A stretch of 19,405 bases of DNA from JBBQSN01 sp038213835 (lineage in GTDB: Bacteria; Actinomycetota; Actinomycetes; Actinomycetales; CAWJMD01): the NCBI GenBank assembly GCA_038213835.1, contig JBBQSN010000055.1, positions 1-19,405 of the forward strand, read 5' to 3'. The position numbers were made by a program, and so were the translations under genes. Position 1 is the first letter of the stretch; each line of letters begins with the position of its first letter. The notes beneath the pieces were generated by a model. The model searched no databases. It had not been told where the DNA came from and saw only the letters and a list, made by a program, of their open reading frames with translations. This document shows positions 1 through 7,150 of the stretch, in pieces.

Positions 1-107
1 CGATCCGCGACACCTGCGCGCGCACGCTGTGGATCGACCACGGCACCCTCAAGATGGACGGCCCCACGGCGGAGGTCGTGGCTGCGTACAGGGCCTCGGT
101 GAAGTGA
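1..107 (+). CDS. C-terminal end of a polysaccharide ABC exporter ATPase (Wzt/TagH-like), partial
   Basis: Only the last 34 residues are in the window; the reading frame starts at base 3 and ends at TGA 105-107. The tail reads IRDTCART..LWIDHGTL..DGPTAEVVAAYRA. This is the usual end of ABC ATPases that export polysaccharides: the D-loop and H-loop lie upstream, followed by a 'L(W)I..G.....G....V...Y' tail. In that family the ATPase powers export of a lipid-linked glycan together with a Wzm/TagG permease, which would lie to the left. The next glycosyltransferase begins 7 bases downstream, so they are probably one operon. The Walker motifs are outside the window, so another ABC-2 type exporter ATPase cannot be excluded. 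Confidence 0.62.
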   Translation, partial: IRDTCARTLWIDHGTLKMDGPTAEVVAAYRASVK

Positions 108-114
108 GGCTCCC

Positions 115-1215
115 GTGAGGGTCCTGGTCGTGTCCGTCGTGCACGACCCGCAGGACGCCCGGATCCGGCACCGCCAGGTCGGGGCCCTCACCGCGGCCGG
201 CCACCAGGTCACCCAGGTCGCCCCCTTCACCGCCTACCGGCGCAGCGTCGGCAGCGACGTCACGGGCGTCGACGTGCCCCGGGCGCACGGACGACGCCGG
301 CTGCGCGCCCTCGTCGGCGCGGTCCGGGTCCTGGTCCGGCAGGGCCCCGCGCACGACGTCGTGCTGCTGCACGACCCCGAGCTGCTGGTGGCCGCGGCCC
401 TGGCCGCCCCACGGCTGCGCCGGTCCGTGGTGGTGTGGGACGTCCACGAGGACACGGCTGCGGCGCTGCCGATGAAGCCGTGGCTGCCCGGTCCCGCCCG
501 GCGGGCGCTGCCGCGGCTGGTGGCCGCCGTCGAGCGGCTGGCGGAGCGACGCGTCCGGCTCCTGCTGGCCGAGGAGTCCTACCGTGACCGGTTCCGCGCC
601 GAGCACCCGGTCGTCCCGAACACCACCCTCGTCCCGGACGGCGAGCCGGCACCCAGCCGGCGCGGCAGGGCGGTCTACCTCGGGCGGCTGACCCGGGCGC
701 GCGGGGCCCTGGACCTCGTCGAGCTCGGTCGGCGGCTGGCCGGCGAGGTCGTCGTCGAGCTGATCGGCGACGCCACCGCCGACGTCGAGTCCGCCGTGCG
801 GGCCGCCGCCGACGCCGGGCACGTGCGGTGGCGCGGGTTCGTCCCCAACGACGAGGCGCTGCGGCTGCTCGGCGGGGCCACGGTCGGCCTGTCCCTGCTC
901 CACGACCAGCCCAACTACGCGCACTCCCGCCCCACCAAGGTGATCGAGTACATGGCGCACGGCGTCCCGGTGGTGACCACGCCGAACGCCGCGTCGGTCG
1001 AGCTCGTCGAGCTCTACGGCAGCGGCCTCGTCGTCGGCTTCGACGACCCCGACGCGCTGGAGAGCGCGGTCCGGACGCTCGACGCCGACGACGACCTGCG
1101 CCGACGGCTCGCCACCGCCGGCAGCCGGGCCGCACGGGCCTCCCTCACCTGGGCCTTCGACGGTCCTGCCTTCGTCGCCGTCCTCGAGGGGTGGGCGGCT
1201 GCTCGTCCCCGCTGA
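115..1215 (+). CDS. Glycosyltransferase, GT4-like (GT-B fold)
   Basis: This 366-residue protein probably transfers a sugar from a nucleotide donor to a growing surface glycan in the cytoplasm. It opens with a Rossmann-type strand (MRVLVVSVVHDPQDARI, then GH at about 28-30), typical of the GT-B N-domain. The C-domain has YLGRL at about 190 and PTKVIEYMAHGVPVV at 273-287, matching the 'P.K..EYMA.G.PVV' nucleotide-sugar site of GT4 enzymes, with E278 as the likely donor-binding glutamate. GTG 115 is chosen as start because GAGG (106-109) lies 5 bases upstream, overlapping the stop of the exporter ATPase. It has no signal peptide or clear membrane segment. The sugar specificity cannot be read from the sequence. 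Confidence 0.85.
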   Translation: MRVLVVSVVHDPQDARIRHRQVGALTAAGHQVTQVAPFTAYRRSVGSDVTGVDVPRAHGRRRLRALVGAVRVLVRQGPAHDVVLLHDPELLVAAALAAPRLRRSVVVWDVHEDTAAALPMKPWLPGPARRALPRLVAAVERLAERRVRLLLAEESYRDRFRAEHPVVPNTTLVPDGEPAPSRRGRAVYLGRLTRARGALDLVELGRRLAGEVVVELIGDATADVESAVRAAADAGHVRWRGFVPNDEALRLLGGATVGLSLLHDQPNYAHSRPTKVIEYMAHGVPVVTTPNAASVELVELYGSGLVVGFDDPDALESAVRTLDADDDLRRRLATAGSRAARASLTWAFDGPAFVAVLEGWAAARPR

Positions 1216-1228
1216 CGACGCGGTGCCG

Positions 1229-1234
1229 TAGCCT
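1229..1234 (+). promoter_or_regulatory. Putative -10 box (TAGCCT) of a leaderless promoter for the GtrA-like gene
   Basis: TAGCCT fits the actinobacterial TANNNT -10 box and ends 8 bases before GTG 1243, so the transcript would begin at or next to the start codon. No Shine-Dalgarno sequence precedes the GTG. The -35 region is not recognisable. Confidence 0.5.
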
Positions 1235-1242
1235 GGACGATC

Positions 1243-1698
1243 GTGCCCCCCGCCCCCTCCGGCGCCCCCACCGAGGCGACCAGACCCCGGTGGACCCTGC
1301 GTCGGCTGCTGGCCGACGAGCGGGTGGCGTTCCTCGGGGTCGGCGCCCTCAACACCGGCGTGGGCGCGGTCGCGTTCATCAGCCTCCAGCTCACGCTCGG
1401 CCGGGTCACGCACTACCTGGTGGTCCTGCTCTGCGCCCACGTGATCAGCGTCCTGATCGCGTTCGGTCTGCACCGGCGACTGGTGTTCCGGGTCCGGGGC
1501 AACGTCCTGGTCGACCTGCTGCGGTTCGAGACCGTCTACCTCGGTGCCCTCGCGGTCAACCTCGCGGTCCTGCCCCTGCTGGTCGAGGTCGCCGGCATCC
1601 CCGTCATCGGCTCGCAGCTGCTCATCGTCTTCATCACCTCGCTGATCAGCTTCTTCGGGCACAAGCACTTCTCGTTCCGTCGCAAGGAGGTCGTGTGA
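1243..1698 (+). CDS. GtrA-family membrane protein (putative polyprenyl-phosphate-sugar flippase)
   Basis: The 151-residue protein has four hydrophobic segments at about 28-48, 56-76, 94-114 and 119-139. This is the size and topology of the GtrA/GtcA family. The end of the last helix reads SFFGHKHFSFRR, close to the family's conserved 'kF..rr.fvF' C-terminus. GtrA proteins are thought to move undecaprenyl-phosphate-linked sugars across the membrane for glycosylation of O-antigen, teichoic acid or arabinogalactan-type polymers. GTG 1243 is preceded by a TANNNT box rather than a ribosome-binding site. The stop overlaps the GTG of the next GT2 gene (GTGA, 1695-1698). A GtrB-like partner lies at 3300-4316. 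Family assignment is firm; the cargo is unknown. Confidence 0.88.
   Translation: MPPAPSGAPTEATRPRWTLRRLLADERVAFLGVGALNTGVGAVAFISLQLTLGRVTHYLVVLLCAHVISVLIAFGLHRRLVFRVRGNVLVDLLRFETVYLGALAVNLAVLPLLVEVAGIPVIGSQLLIVFITSLISFFGHKHFSFRRKEVV
1684..1690 (+). promoter_or_regulatory. Strong ribosome-binding site (AAGGAGG) for the GT2 gene at 1695
   Basis: AAGGAGG lies inside the end of the GtrA-like gene, 4 bases before GTG 1695. It settles the start of the GT2 gene even though its reading frame stays open far upstream. Confidence 0.75.
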
Positions 1699-2561
1699 CC
1701 ACCGGCCCACTCGTGTCCGTCGTGATCCCGGCTTACCAGAACAGCGCGTACGTCGAGCGCACGATGGACTCGGTGCTCGCCCAGACCTGGCCGCGGCTCG
1801 AGGTGGTCGTCGCCGACCACGCCTCGACCGACGGGACGTGGGAGCTGTTGCAGCGCTACGCCGTCGACCCCCGCGTCACCCTCCTGCAGACGCCGGCGGG
1901 CGGTGGTGCGGAGGCGAACTGGAACCGGGTGACCGAGGCCGCCACCGGCGAGCTGCTCAAGCTGGTCTGCGGCGACGACCTGATCGAGCCCGACTGCGTG
2001 CAGCGCCAGGTCGCGGCGCTGCAGGAGCACCCCGGTGCGGTGCTGGTCTCCTGCCGCCGCGCCGTCGTCGACGCGCAGGACCGCGTGCTGCTGCGCTCGC
2101 GCGGTCTCGGCGGCATGACGGGTCTGGTCCCCGGGGCGAAGGCCGTCCGTCGGACGGTGGCCGCGGGCTCGAACCTGCTGGGCGAGCCGATGTGCGTGCT
2201 GATGCGCACCGAGGTCGTGCGGCGCTGCGGCGGGTGGTCGGCCCGCCACCCGTACCTCATCGACGAGGACCTCTACCTCAAGGTGCTCCGGCACGGCGAC
2301 CTGGTCGCGCTGCCGGTGAACCTCGCCTCGTTCCGTGTGACGAGCACCCAGTGGAGCGTCGCCCTCGCGAGCAGCCAGGCCAGGCAGGCGGCCGCGCTGC
2401 ACCGGTCGGTGCGCGAGGAGCAGCCGGCCGCGGTGCGACGGCGCGACGAGGTGGTCGGGTCGGCGCGCGCGCTGGCCACGGCCTGGCTGCGCCGGGCGGC
2501 CTACCTGGTCTGGGACCGGCGGATGGGGTCGACCGAGACGACCTCCCCGGCGAAGGGCTAG
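1695..2561 (+). CDS. Glycosyltransferase family 2 (GT-A fold)
   Basis: The 288-residue protein starts VTTGPLVSVVIPAYQNSAYVE, the standard GT2 opening strand, followed by VVVADHASTDGT (DxSxDGT-like, about 35-46). The metal site is LVCGDDLIEPD, with G93-D94-D95 in place of the common DxD, as in many GT2 enzymes. The acceptor side shows the DEDL motif in YLIDEDLYLKVL. It should add a sugar to a lipid-linked or growing glycan on the cytoplasmic face; no membrane segment is seen. GTG 1695 overlaps the GtrA stop by four bases (GTGA) and has AAGGAGG just upstream, so translation is probably coupled. Its stop shares a CTAG with the stop of the convergent methyltransferase. Donor sugar unknown. Confidence 0.86.
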   Translation: MTTGPLVSVVIPAYQNSAYVERTMDSVLAQTWPRLEVVVADHASTDGTWELLQRYAVDPRVTLLQTPAGGGAEANWNRVTEAATGELLKLVCGDDLIEPDCVQRQVAALQEHPGAVLVSCRRAVVDAQDRVLLRSRGLGGMTGLVPGAKAVRRTVAAGSNLLGEPMCVLMRTEVVRRCGGWSARHPYLIDEDLYLKVLRHGDLVALPVNLASFRVTSTQWSVALASSQARQAAALHRSVREEQPAAVRRRDEVVGSARALATAWLRRAAYLVWDRRMGSTETTSPAKG

Positions 2562-3187
2562 CCGGCCAGGCGTCCGGAGACGTTGAACTCGTTGTACACG
2601 AACGCCTTCCCGGCCCACCGAGGGAACGGGAACGAGTAGCTGCGCTCGATCGTGAGGTCGTGCGAGCGCAGCAGCTCCTCGACGACGGCGAAGTCGCAGA
2701 AGCGCACGTGCGTGGGGTCGGAGTCCTGCCCGCGCTCCTGCGGGGTGATCACGTGCACGACCCCGCCCGGCCGCACGTACGGCAGGTAGGTCGTCAGGAT
2801 CTCGTGAGCCGTGGTGTCGTCGACGTGCTCGACCACGTGGGCCAGCAGGATGGCGTCGAAGCTGCCGGGCACGTCGTCGGGCGAGCCGGCGAACTCGTCG
2901 GTCGTGTACGCGACGACGCCCTTGCTGCGCGCGTGCGCCACCAGGTCGGCGTTGTGGTCGATGCCGACGCCGTTCCCGTCGAGGTGCTCCAGGTTGCGAC
3001 CCAGTCCGCACCCGACGTCGAGCACCCGACCGAGGTGAAGTCGCCTGGCGTTCCAGCGGTACGGCGCCTGCACCGGGAGGACCCGCTTCCACCAGACGGT
3101 CTGCAGCCCCACCAGGCGCTCGGTGTAGGCGTCGCTGTTGGTGTCGGACCCGGTGGACCGCGGATCGGGTGCTGCGTGTTCAGGCAC
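2558..3187 (-). CDS. Class I SAM-dependent methyltransferase
   Basis: A 209-residue protein (from GTG 3187) with the class I methyltransferase core. Motif I is VLDVGCGLGRN (54-64), followed by acidic GVGIDHN (motif II), FDAILLAHVVEHV (motif IV/post-I) and VRPGGVVHVITP (motif VI). It probably methylates a sugar or a glycan terminus, given the surrounding glycosyltransferases; the acceptor is not visible. The frame is open up to base 3301. GTG 3187 is preferred because GGAG (3195-3198) lies 7 bases upstream and a TAGGGT -10 box sits further upstream at 3225-3230. It converges on the GT2 gene, overlapping it by four bases. It is an inverted gene within a plus-strand block and so is separately transcribed. 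Confidence 0.83.
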   Translation of the reverse strand: MPEHAAPDPRSTGSDTNSDAYTERLVGLQTVWWKRVLPVQAPYRWNARRLHLGRVLDVGCGLGRNLEHLDGNGVGIDHNADLVAHARSKGVVAYTTDEFAGSPDDVPGSFDAILLAHVVEHVDDTTAHEILTTYLPYVRPGGVVHVITPQERGQDSDPTHVRFCDFAVVEELLRSHDLTIERSYSFPFPRWAGKAFVYNEFNVSGRLAG

Positions 3188-3224
3188 GGAACGACTCCAA
3201 GGCTCGGGGCAGACCAGCGCGCAC

Positions 3225-3230
3225 ACCCTA
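3225..3230 (-). promoter_or_regulatory. Putative -10 box (TAGGGT) for the methyltransferase gene
   Basis: On the minus strand TAGGGT lies 37 bases before GTG 3187. Transcription would start near 3218 and give a leader of about 30 bases containing GGAG. Unlike its neighbours, this promoter would give a leadered mRNA. Confidence 0.4.
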
Positions 3231-3285
3231 ACGCGGCCCGCCCCCGGCGACCGACGAGCGCGGACGAGCGGTGCCCGAACCCCTG

Positions 3286-3291
3286 TAGGGT
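3286..3291 (+). promoter_or_regulatory. Putative -10 box (TAGGGT) of a leaderless promoter for the GtrB-like gene
   Basis: TAGGGT ends 8 bases before ATG 3300 and no ribosome-binding site intervenes. It shares the 3188-3299 divergent intergenic region with the methyltransferase promoter. Confidence 0.5.
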
Positions 3292-3299
3292 GACCGACC

Positions 3300-4316
3300 A
3301 TGGCCCTGGACCATGACGGACGTTACGTCCACGAGGTCTCGGTCACGATCCCCGTGTACCAGGGGGCGACCAGCCTGCCGGGCGTGCTGCGCGAGCTGGA
3401 GCGGTACACCACCACCACCACCTCGCCGGACGGCCACCGCCTGCGCGTCAGCGAGGTGCTGCTGGTCTTCGACAACGGCCCGGACGACTCCGCGACCACG
3501 ATCCGCGAGCTGGTGGCGCGCTACGACTTCGCCCGTCCAGTCTGGCTCAGCCGCAACTTCGGCCAGCACGCCGCCACCCTCGCCGGGCTGGCGTCGTCCG
3601 GGGGCGACTGGATCGTCACGATGGACGAGGACGGCCAGCACGACCCGGCCGACATCGCGCGGTTCCTCGACGTCGCAGTCCGCCGGCAGGCGACCCTCGT
3701 CTACGCCGAGCCCGTCAACGCCGCCCCGCACGGCCCCCTGCGCAACGGCGCGAGCCGGCTGTCCAAGTGGGTGTTCGCCACGGTCCTCTCGGGCGGGTCG
3801 CCGGTGCAGTTCCAGAGCTACCGGATGGTGCTCGGCGAGGTCGGACGCAGCGTGGCCGCCTACTCCGGGGCAGGGGTGTTCCTGGACGTCGCGATCGGCT
3901 GGGTCGCCCGCGACGCCGCCACCTGCCCCGTCACCCTGCGCGAGGAGTCGGGGCGACGGTCCGGCTACTCCTGGCGGCGGCTGCTCTCGCACTTCTGGCG
4001 CCTCGCGCTGTCGTCGGGCACCCGGGGGCTGCGCGTGGTCAGCGTCCTCGGCGTGCTGCTGGCCGTGCTGGGCATCGTGCTCGCCGTGGCGCTGGTGATC
4101 GCCCGGCTCAACGGCGACGTCCTGATCCAGGGCTGGACCTCGGTCATGATCGCCGTGATGCTCGGCACCGGGGCGGTCCTGTTCGCGCTCGGCGTCATCG
4201 CCGAGTACATCGGTGTCGCGGTCAACATGGCCATGGGTCGACCGCCTTTCCTGGTCGTCAGCGACCCGGCGGACGGTCCGCTCGGTGCGGCGCCGGCCGA
4301 CGCCCGCGAGACGTGA
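3300..4316 (+). CDS. Membrane glycosyltransferase family 2, GtrB/CsbB-like (putative undecaprenyl-phosphate sugar transferase)
   Basis: The 338-residue protein has an N-terminal GT2 catalytic domain: VSVTIPVYQGATSLPGVL at about 13-30, then WLSRNFGQHAATLAGL, a segment shared with GtrB/ArnC/DPM-type enzymes. The metal site is MDEDGQHDP (108-116). Two C-terminal hydrophobic helices follow (about 246-270 and 277-306). This architecture belongs to enzymes that load a sugar onto undecaprenyl phosphate at the membrane. Partners would be the GtrA-like flippase at 1243 and a membrane transferase such as the 5326 product. The next gene overlaps by four bases (GTGA 4313-4316), so the two are coupled. 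An in-frame (ACC)5 run at 3408-3422 encodes a threonine tract. The transferred sugar is unknown. Confidence 0.83.
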   Translation: MALDHDGRYVHEVSVTIPVYQGATSLPGVLRELERYTTTTTSPDGHRLRVSEVLLVFDNGPDDSATTIRELVARYDFARPVWLSRNFGQHAATLAGLASSGGDWIVTMDEDGQHDPADIARFLDVAVRRQATLVYAEPVNAAPHGPLRNGASRLSKWVFATVLSGGSPVQFQSYRMVLGEVGRSVAAYSGAGVFLDVAIGWVARDAATCPVTLREESGRRSGYSWRRLLSHFWRLALSSGTRGLRVVSVLGVLLAVLGIVLAVALVIARLNGDVLIQGWTSVMIAVMLGTGAVLFALGVIAEYIGVAVNMAMGRPPFLVVSDPADGPLGAAPADARET

Positions 4317-5272
4317 TCGCTGCGCTGAGCTGGGTCGTCGGGTCCGGCGGCCTCCTCGGCACCAACGTCGAGGCGGCCCTGGCCCGGCGCGGCACGACCT
4401 GGCGTCCGGAGCACCGGATCCCCTGGGGCACACCGGAAGCGCCCGCTCGGCTCGCCGCCGCTGTCCGCGCCTTCGCCGCCGCGTCCGCGGGCGCGCCCTG
4501 GCAGGTGGCCTGGTGCGCCGGCGCCGGTGTTCCCAGCAGCCCGCCGGAGGCCCTGGCCGCCGACGAGGCGGTCGTCGAGCACTTCTGCTCCGCGCTCGCC
4601 GACGTCCCCGGGCCGGGCACCCTGTTCCTCGCCTCGTCGGCCGGCGGGGTCTACGGGGGCTCGGCCGGCCCCCCCTTCACCGAGCTCACCGAGCCGGTGC
4701 CCCTGGGCGGGTACGGGCGCAGCCGGCTGCAGATGGAGGCGACCGCCGCACGCTGGGGCCGCTCCACGGGCCGGCCGGTGGTCCTCGGGCGGCTCTCGAA
4801 CCTCTACGGGGTCGGTCAGGACCTCAGCAAGCCCCAGGGGCTGGTCTCGCACCTGTGCCGGGCCCAGCTGCGCCGCGAGCCGGTGCAGATCTACGTGTCG
4901 TTCGACACCGTCCGCGACTACCTCTGGGCGGGCGACGCCGGCGAGCTGGTGGCCAGGGTGCTGGACCGGGCCGCGGCCGGACCGAAGGACGGCGACGGCA
5001 GCGAGGGCACCGATCCCGTCGTCACCAAGATCCTCGCCTCCGGGGTGGGGACGACGGTCGGCGAGCTGGTCGGCGAGCTCCGCCGGGTCGGCTTCCGACC
5101 ACCCCCCGTGGTGCACGCCCCCTCCGCCGCGTCGGCCTGGCAGGCCCGCGACCTGCGGCTGCGCAGCCGCGTGTGGGAGGACGTCCGGGTCCCCCTCACC
5201 CCGCTGCCGGTGGGCGTCTCGTCCGTGCTGCGGCACCTCATGCGGCTGCAGCAGCAGGGTCGTCTCGCGTGA
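4313..5272 (+). CDS. NAD(P)-dependent nucleotide-sugar epimerase/dehydratase, extended SDR family, with an atypical YxxxR site
   Basis: The 319-residue protein has the Rossmann glycine motif GSGGLLG (G10, G13, G16), LFLASSAGGVYG at 104-115 (the serine of the active site) and the tyrosine motif YGRSR (Y134 to R138). Extended SDR enzymes normally have YxxxK; here the lysine position is arginine (CGG, 4724-4726). GRLSNLYG (about 161-168) and VSFDTVRDYLWAGDAGELV match the substrate and 'RDyi.v.D' segments of nucleotide-sugar epimerases and reductases. It probably supplies a modified nucleotide sugar for the neighbouring glycosyltransferases. GTG 4313 overlaps the previous stop. The arginine could mean a changed or lost activity, so the precise reaction is left open. 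Confidence 0.78.
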   Translation: MIAALSWVVGSGGLLGTNVEAALARRGTTWRPEHRIPWGTPEAPARLAAAVRAFAAASAGAPWQVAWCAGAGVPSSPPEALAADEAVVEHFCSALADVPGPGTLFLASSAGGVYGGSAGPPFTELTEPVPLGGYGRSRLQMEATAARWGRSTGRPVVLGRLSNLYGVGQDLSKPQGLVSHLCRAQLRREPVQIYVSFDTVRDYLWAGDAGELVARVLDRAAAGPKDGDGSEGTDPVVTKILASGVGTTVGELVGELRRVGFRPPPVVHAPSAASAWQARDLRLRSRVWEDVRVPLTPLPVGVSSVLRHLMRLQQQGRLA

Positions 5273-5280
5273 GGCCCTAA

Positions 5281-5300
5281 GCGCCGCGGACGGGCGGCGC
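5281..5300 (+). terminator. GC-rich hairpin after the SDR gene (putative terminator without a U tract)
   Basis: GCGCCGC (5281-5287) and GCGGCGC (5294-5300) form a perfect 7-bp stem with a 6-base loop, starting 8 bases after the SDR stop. No T run follows. It ends just before the next gene's -10 box, so it would separate two transcription units. Confidence 0.4.
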
Positions 5301-5312
5301 GCGGTCGACACC

Positions 5313-5318
5313 TATCCT
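5313..5318 (+). promoter_or_regulatory. Putative -10 box (TATCCT) of a leaderless promoter for the large membrane protein gene
   Basis: TATCCT ends 7 bases before ATG 5326, with no ribosome-binding site between them. Confidence 0.5.
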
Positions 5319-5325
5319 GGCGACC

Positions 5326-7083
5326 ATGCCGCAGCGCCCTGCCCCGTCCACGCGCGCCCTGAGGGGCGACCTGACGGGCGACCCGACCGGCGACCCCGCC
5401 GAGGGGTCGGGTCGGCTCGCCCGCCTCGGGCGGACCCGTCGCCGGGTCGTCCTGGCCGTCGCGGTCACGGTCGCGCTCGCCGCCACGGTCGTGATGCTCC
5501 TGCCGGTGCTGGCCGCTCCCGTCAACGCCGACGACCGGTATTGGTACCTGCGGGCGGGGCCGTACTCCGGGGGCTCCTACCTCGGCGTCCTGTCCTGGAC
5601 CTGGGACGAGCTCCCGGCCGCCTCGCAGAGCGGACGGCTGGCCCCCTTCGCCTCGGTCTCGCGCCGGCTGACCCAGCTGGCGACGATGCAGCTGGCCGTG
5701 TCGAGCGGCACCTCGGTCCTCGCCCTGCAGGCGGTCGCCAAGCTGCTCACCTTCGGCGCGTGCCTCGGCGCGCTCGTGGCGTTCCTGCGCAGCCTGCGCC
5801 AGCGGGGTGCCGACGGTGTGCTCGAGCGCCTCGACGGCCGCTCCCTGGGCTTCGTCACGGTGGCCACCGCGCTGCTGGTCGCCGCCGGGTCGCAGGCCCA
5901 CAGCCAGTTCCGCAACGGCTGGACCTCGTACTCGATCCTCACCTGGGGCGCGGTCGTCGTCATCTTCGGCACCGTGGCGCTGTCCCTGTGGCTCACCGCG
6001 CGGGTGGCGGCCCGGCCGTGGGCCGCCGGCGTGCCGGCCGTCGTGGTCCTGGTGGCGCTGGCGCTGTTCCTCAACCTGTCCTACGAGCTGGTGTACGTCA
6101 CCGCCCCCGCGGTGCTGCTCGCGCTGCTGCTGCAGCCGGTCGACGGCGGACGGCGACGCCACCTGACCGCCAAGCTCGTGGTCGGTGGGTCCTTCCTCGG
6201 GTCCTTCTCGGTCTTCTTCCTGGCCATCCGCCGCTGGCTGGCCACCGTCTGCGAGCAGAACGAGTGCTACGTCGGCGTGCAGCCTCAGCTGAACGCGGAG
6301 GCCCTGCGCACGATGGCCTACAACCTGGTCGGTGCGGCACCCGTCGCCGGCGGGAACGAGCTGCGGGCCGACCTCGAGCGGGTCGGGTACGGCGAGCGCT
6401 GGCCCGTCCCGGTCACCGGGTGGTCGGTCCTGCTCGCAGTGGTGGCCGTGGCCTCGCTGCTCGCTGTCTGGGCGGCCACGCAGCCTCGGCTGCCCGCTGC
6501 CGAGGCGGCGGGCACCGAGGCGTGGGTGCGCGCCACCGAGCGGGCCAGGGGGCGCATCCTCGTCGTCGGTGCGGTCGTCGCCGTGGCCGTGGCGGTCGGG
6601 GAGGCCGCGGTCATGGGCCTGTCGGTGCAGGCCGCGGACATCATCACCCAGCCCGGCCTGCCCTACCGCCACACCATGGTGACCTGGACGGGGCTGGCGC
6701 TCGGGATCGTCCTGCTGTGCGCCGCCGCCGGACGGGTCGGCGCGTCGGTGCGCTCGAGCGCGCTGCGGCCGGCGTGGTGGGGCGGGGCCGGTGTGGCCCT
6801 GCTGGCCGTGCTGCTCGCCTGGGCGGCCGCGGTGAACACCCCCGCGAACGTCGCGGCCACCGCCGCCAACCGCCTGGACCCCCGGCTGATGTCCACCGAG
6901 GCGGTGCAGTGGGAGGTGGTGCTGGGCGACCGCGACCCGGCCGCCGACGACCGTCGGTGCGCCGTCCTGGACCGGGTGGTCGAGACCATGGGCGAGGGAG
7001 CCACCACCAACAGCGTCCTGCGGGGGGCCGAGCGCGCGATGCAGTTCCACCACGGGATGGCGTTCTGCTCCCGGGGCTCGTGA
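5326..7083 (+). CDS. Polytopic membrane protein, candidate GT-C-type glycosyltransferase
   Basis: The 585-residue protein has a charged, low-complexity N-terminal tail (GDLTGDPTGDP repeat at 14-24). About ten hydrophobic segments follow, including roughly 41-64, 131-154, 173-190, 203-226, 232-250, 255-270 and 283-302. The last 85 or so residues are soluble. Directly after the first helix comes NADDRYWY, with D69-D70. Acidic pairs in the first extracytoplasmic loop are a hallmark of GT-C enzymes, which use polyprenyl-phosphate sugars. I do not recognise a named family, so GT-C is an inference from topology, the acidic pair and the neighbouring GtrA/GtrB-like genes. It could instead be a polymerase or another uncharacterised transporter. 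ATG 5326 sits 7 bases after a TANNNT box. Confidence 0.75.
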   Translation: MPQRPAPSTRALRGDLTGDPTGDPAEGSGRLARLGRTRRRVVLAVAVTVALAATVVMLLPVLAAPVNADDRYWYLRAGPYSGGSYLGVLSWTWDELPAASQSGRLAPFASVSRRLTQLATMQLAVSSGTSVLALQAVAKLLTFGACLGALVAFLRSLRQRGADGVLERLDGRSLGFVTVATALLVAAGSQAHSQFRNGWTSYSILTWGAVVVIFGTVALSLWLTARVAARPWAAGVPAVVVLVALALFLNLSYELVYVTAPAVLLALLLQPVDGGRRRHLTAKLVVGGSFLGSFSVFFLAIRRWLATVCEQNECYVGVQPQLNAEALRTMAYNLVGAAPVAGGNELRADLERVGYGERWPVPVTGWSVLLAVVAVASLLAVWAATQPRLPAAEAAGTEAWVRATERARGRILVVGAVVAVAVAVGEAAVMGLSVQAADIITQPGLPYRHTMVTWTGLALGIVLLCAAAGRVGASVRSSALRPAWWGGAGVALLAVLLAWAAAVNTPANVAATAANRLDPRLMSTEAVQWEVVLGDRDPAADDRRCAVLDRVVETMGEGATTNSVLRGAERAMQFHHGMAFCSRGS

Positions 7084-7097
7084 CCGGGCCGCCGGTC
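7082..7097 (+). terminator. Short hairpin just after the membrane protein gene
   Basis: GACCGG (7082-7087) pairs with CCGGTC (7092-7097) around a 4-base loop, overlapping the stop codon. There is no U tract, and it is directly upstream of the rfbA -10 box. It may be a weak terminator or chance in GC-rich DNA. Confidence 0.25.
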
Positions 7098-7099
7098 AG

Positions 7100-7105
7100 T
7101 AGGGT
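7100..7105 (+). promoter_or_regulatory. Putative -10 box (TAGGGT) for rfbA
   Basis: TAGGGT lies 45 bases before ATG 7151. Unlike most genes here, the transcript would carry a leader of about 39 bases with a GGGAG ribosome-binding site (7139-7143) 7 bases before ATG. Confidence 0.4.
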
Positions 7106-7150
7106 TCCGGTGCCGCAGCGGCCAGACGGCGAGACGACGGGAGCGCGACC

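Noticed and set aside
49..1710. 553-residue minus-strand open frame opposite the GT4 and GtrA-like genes
   Set aside because: Its product is a low-complexity run of D, E, G, P, Q and R with no domain. The plus strand in the same place encodes two clearly conserved proteins. Long antisense frames are expected at this GC content.
4918..7053. 711-residue minus-strand open frame
   Set aside because: Composition is typical of a shadow frame (G, R, Q, D and H rich) and it lies opposite the SDR and polytopic membrane protein genes, which have real motifs or helices.
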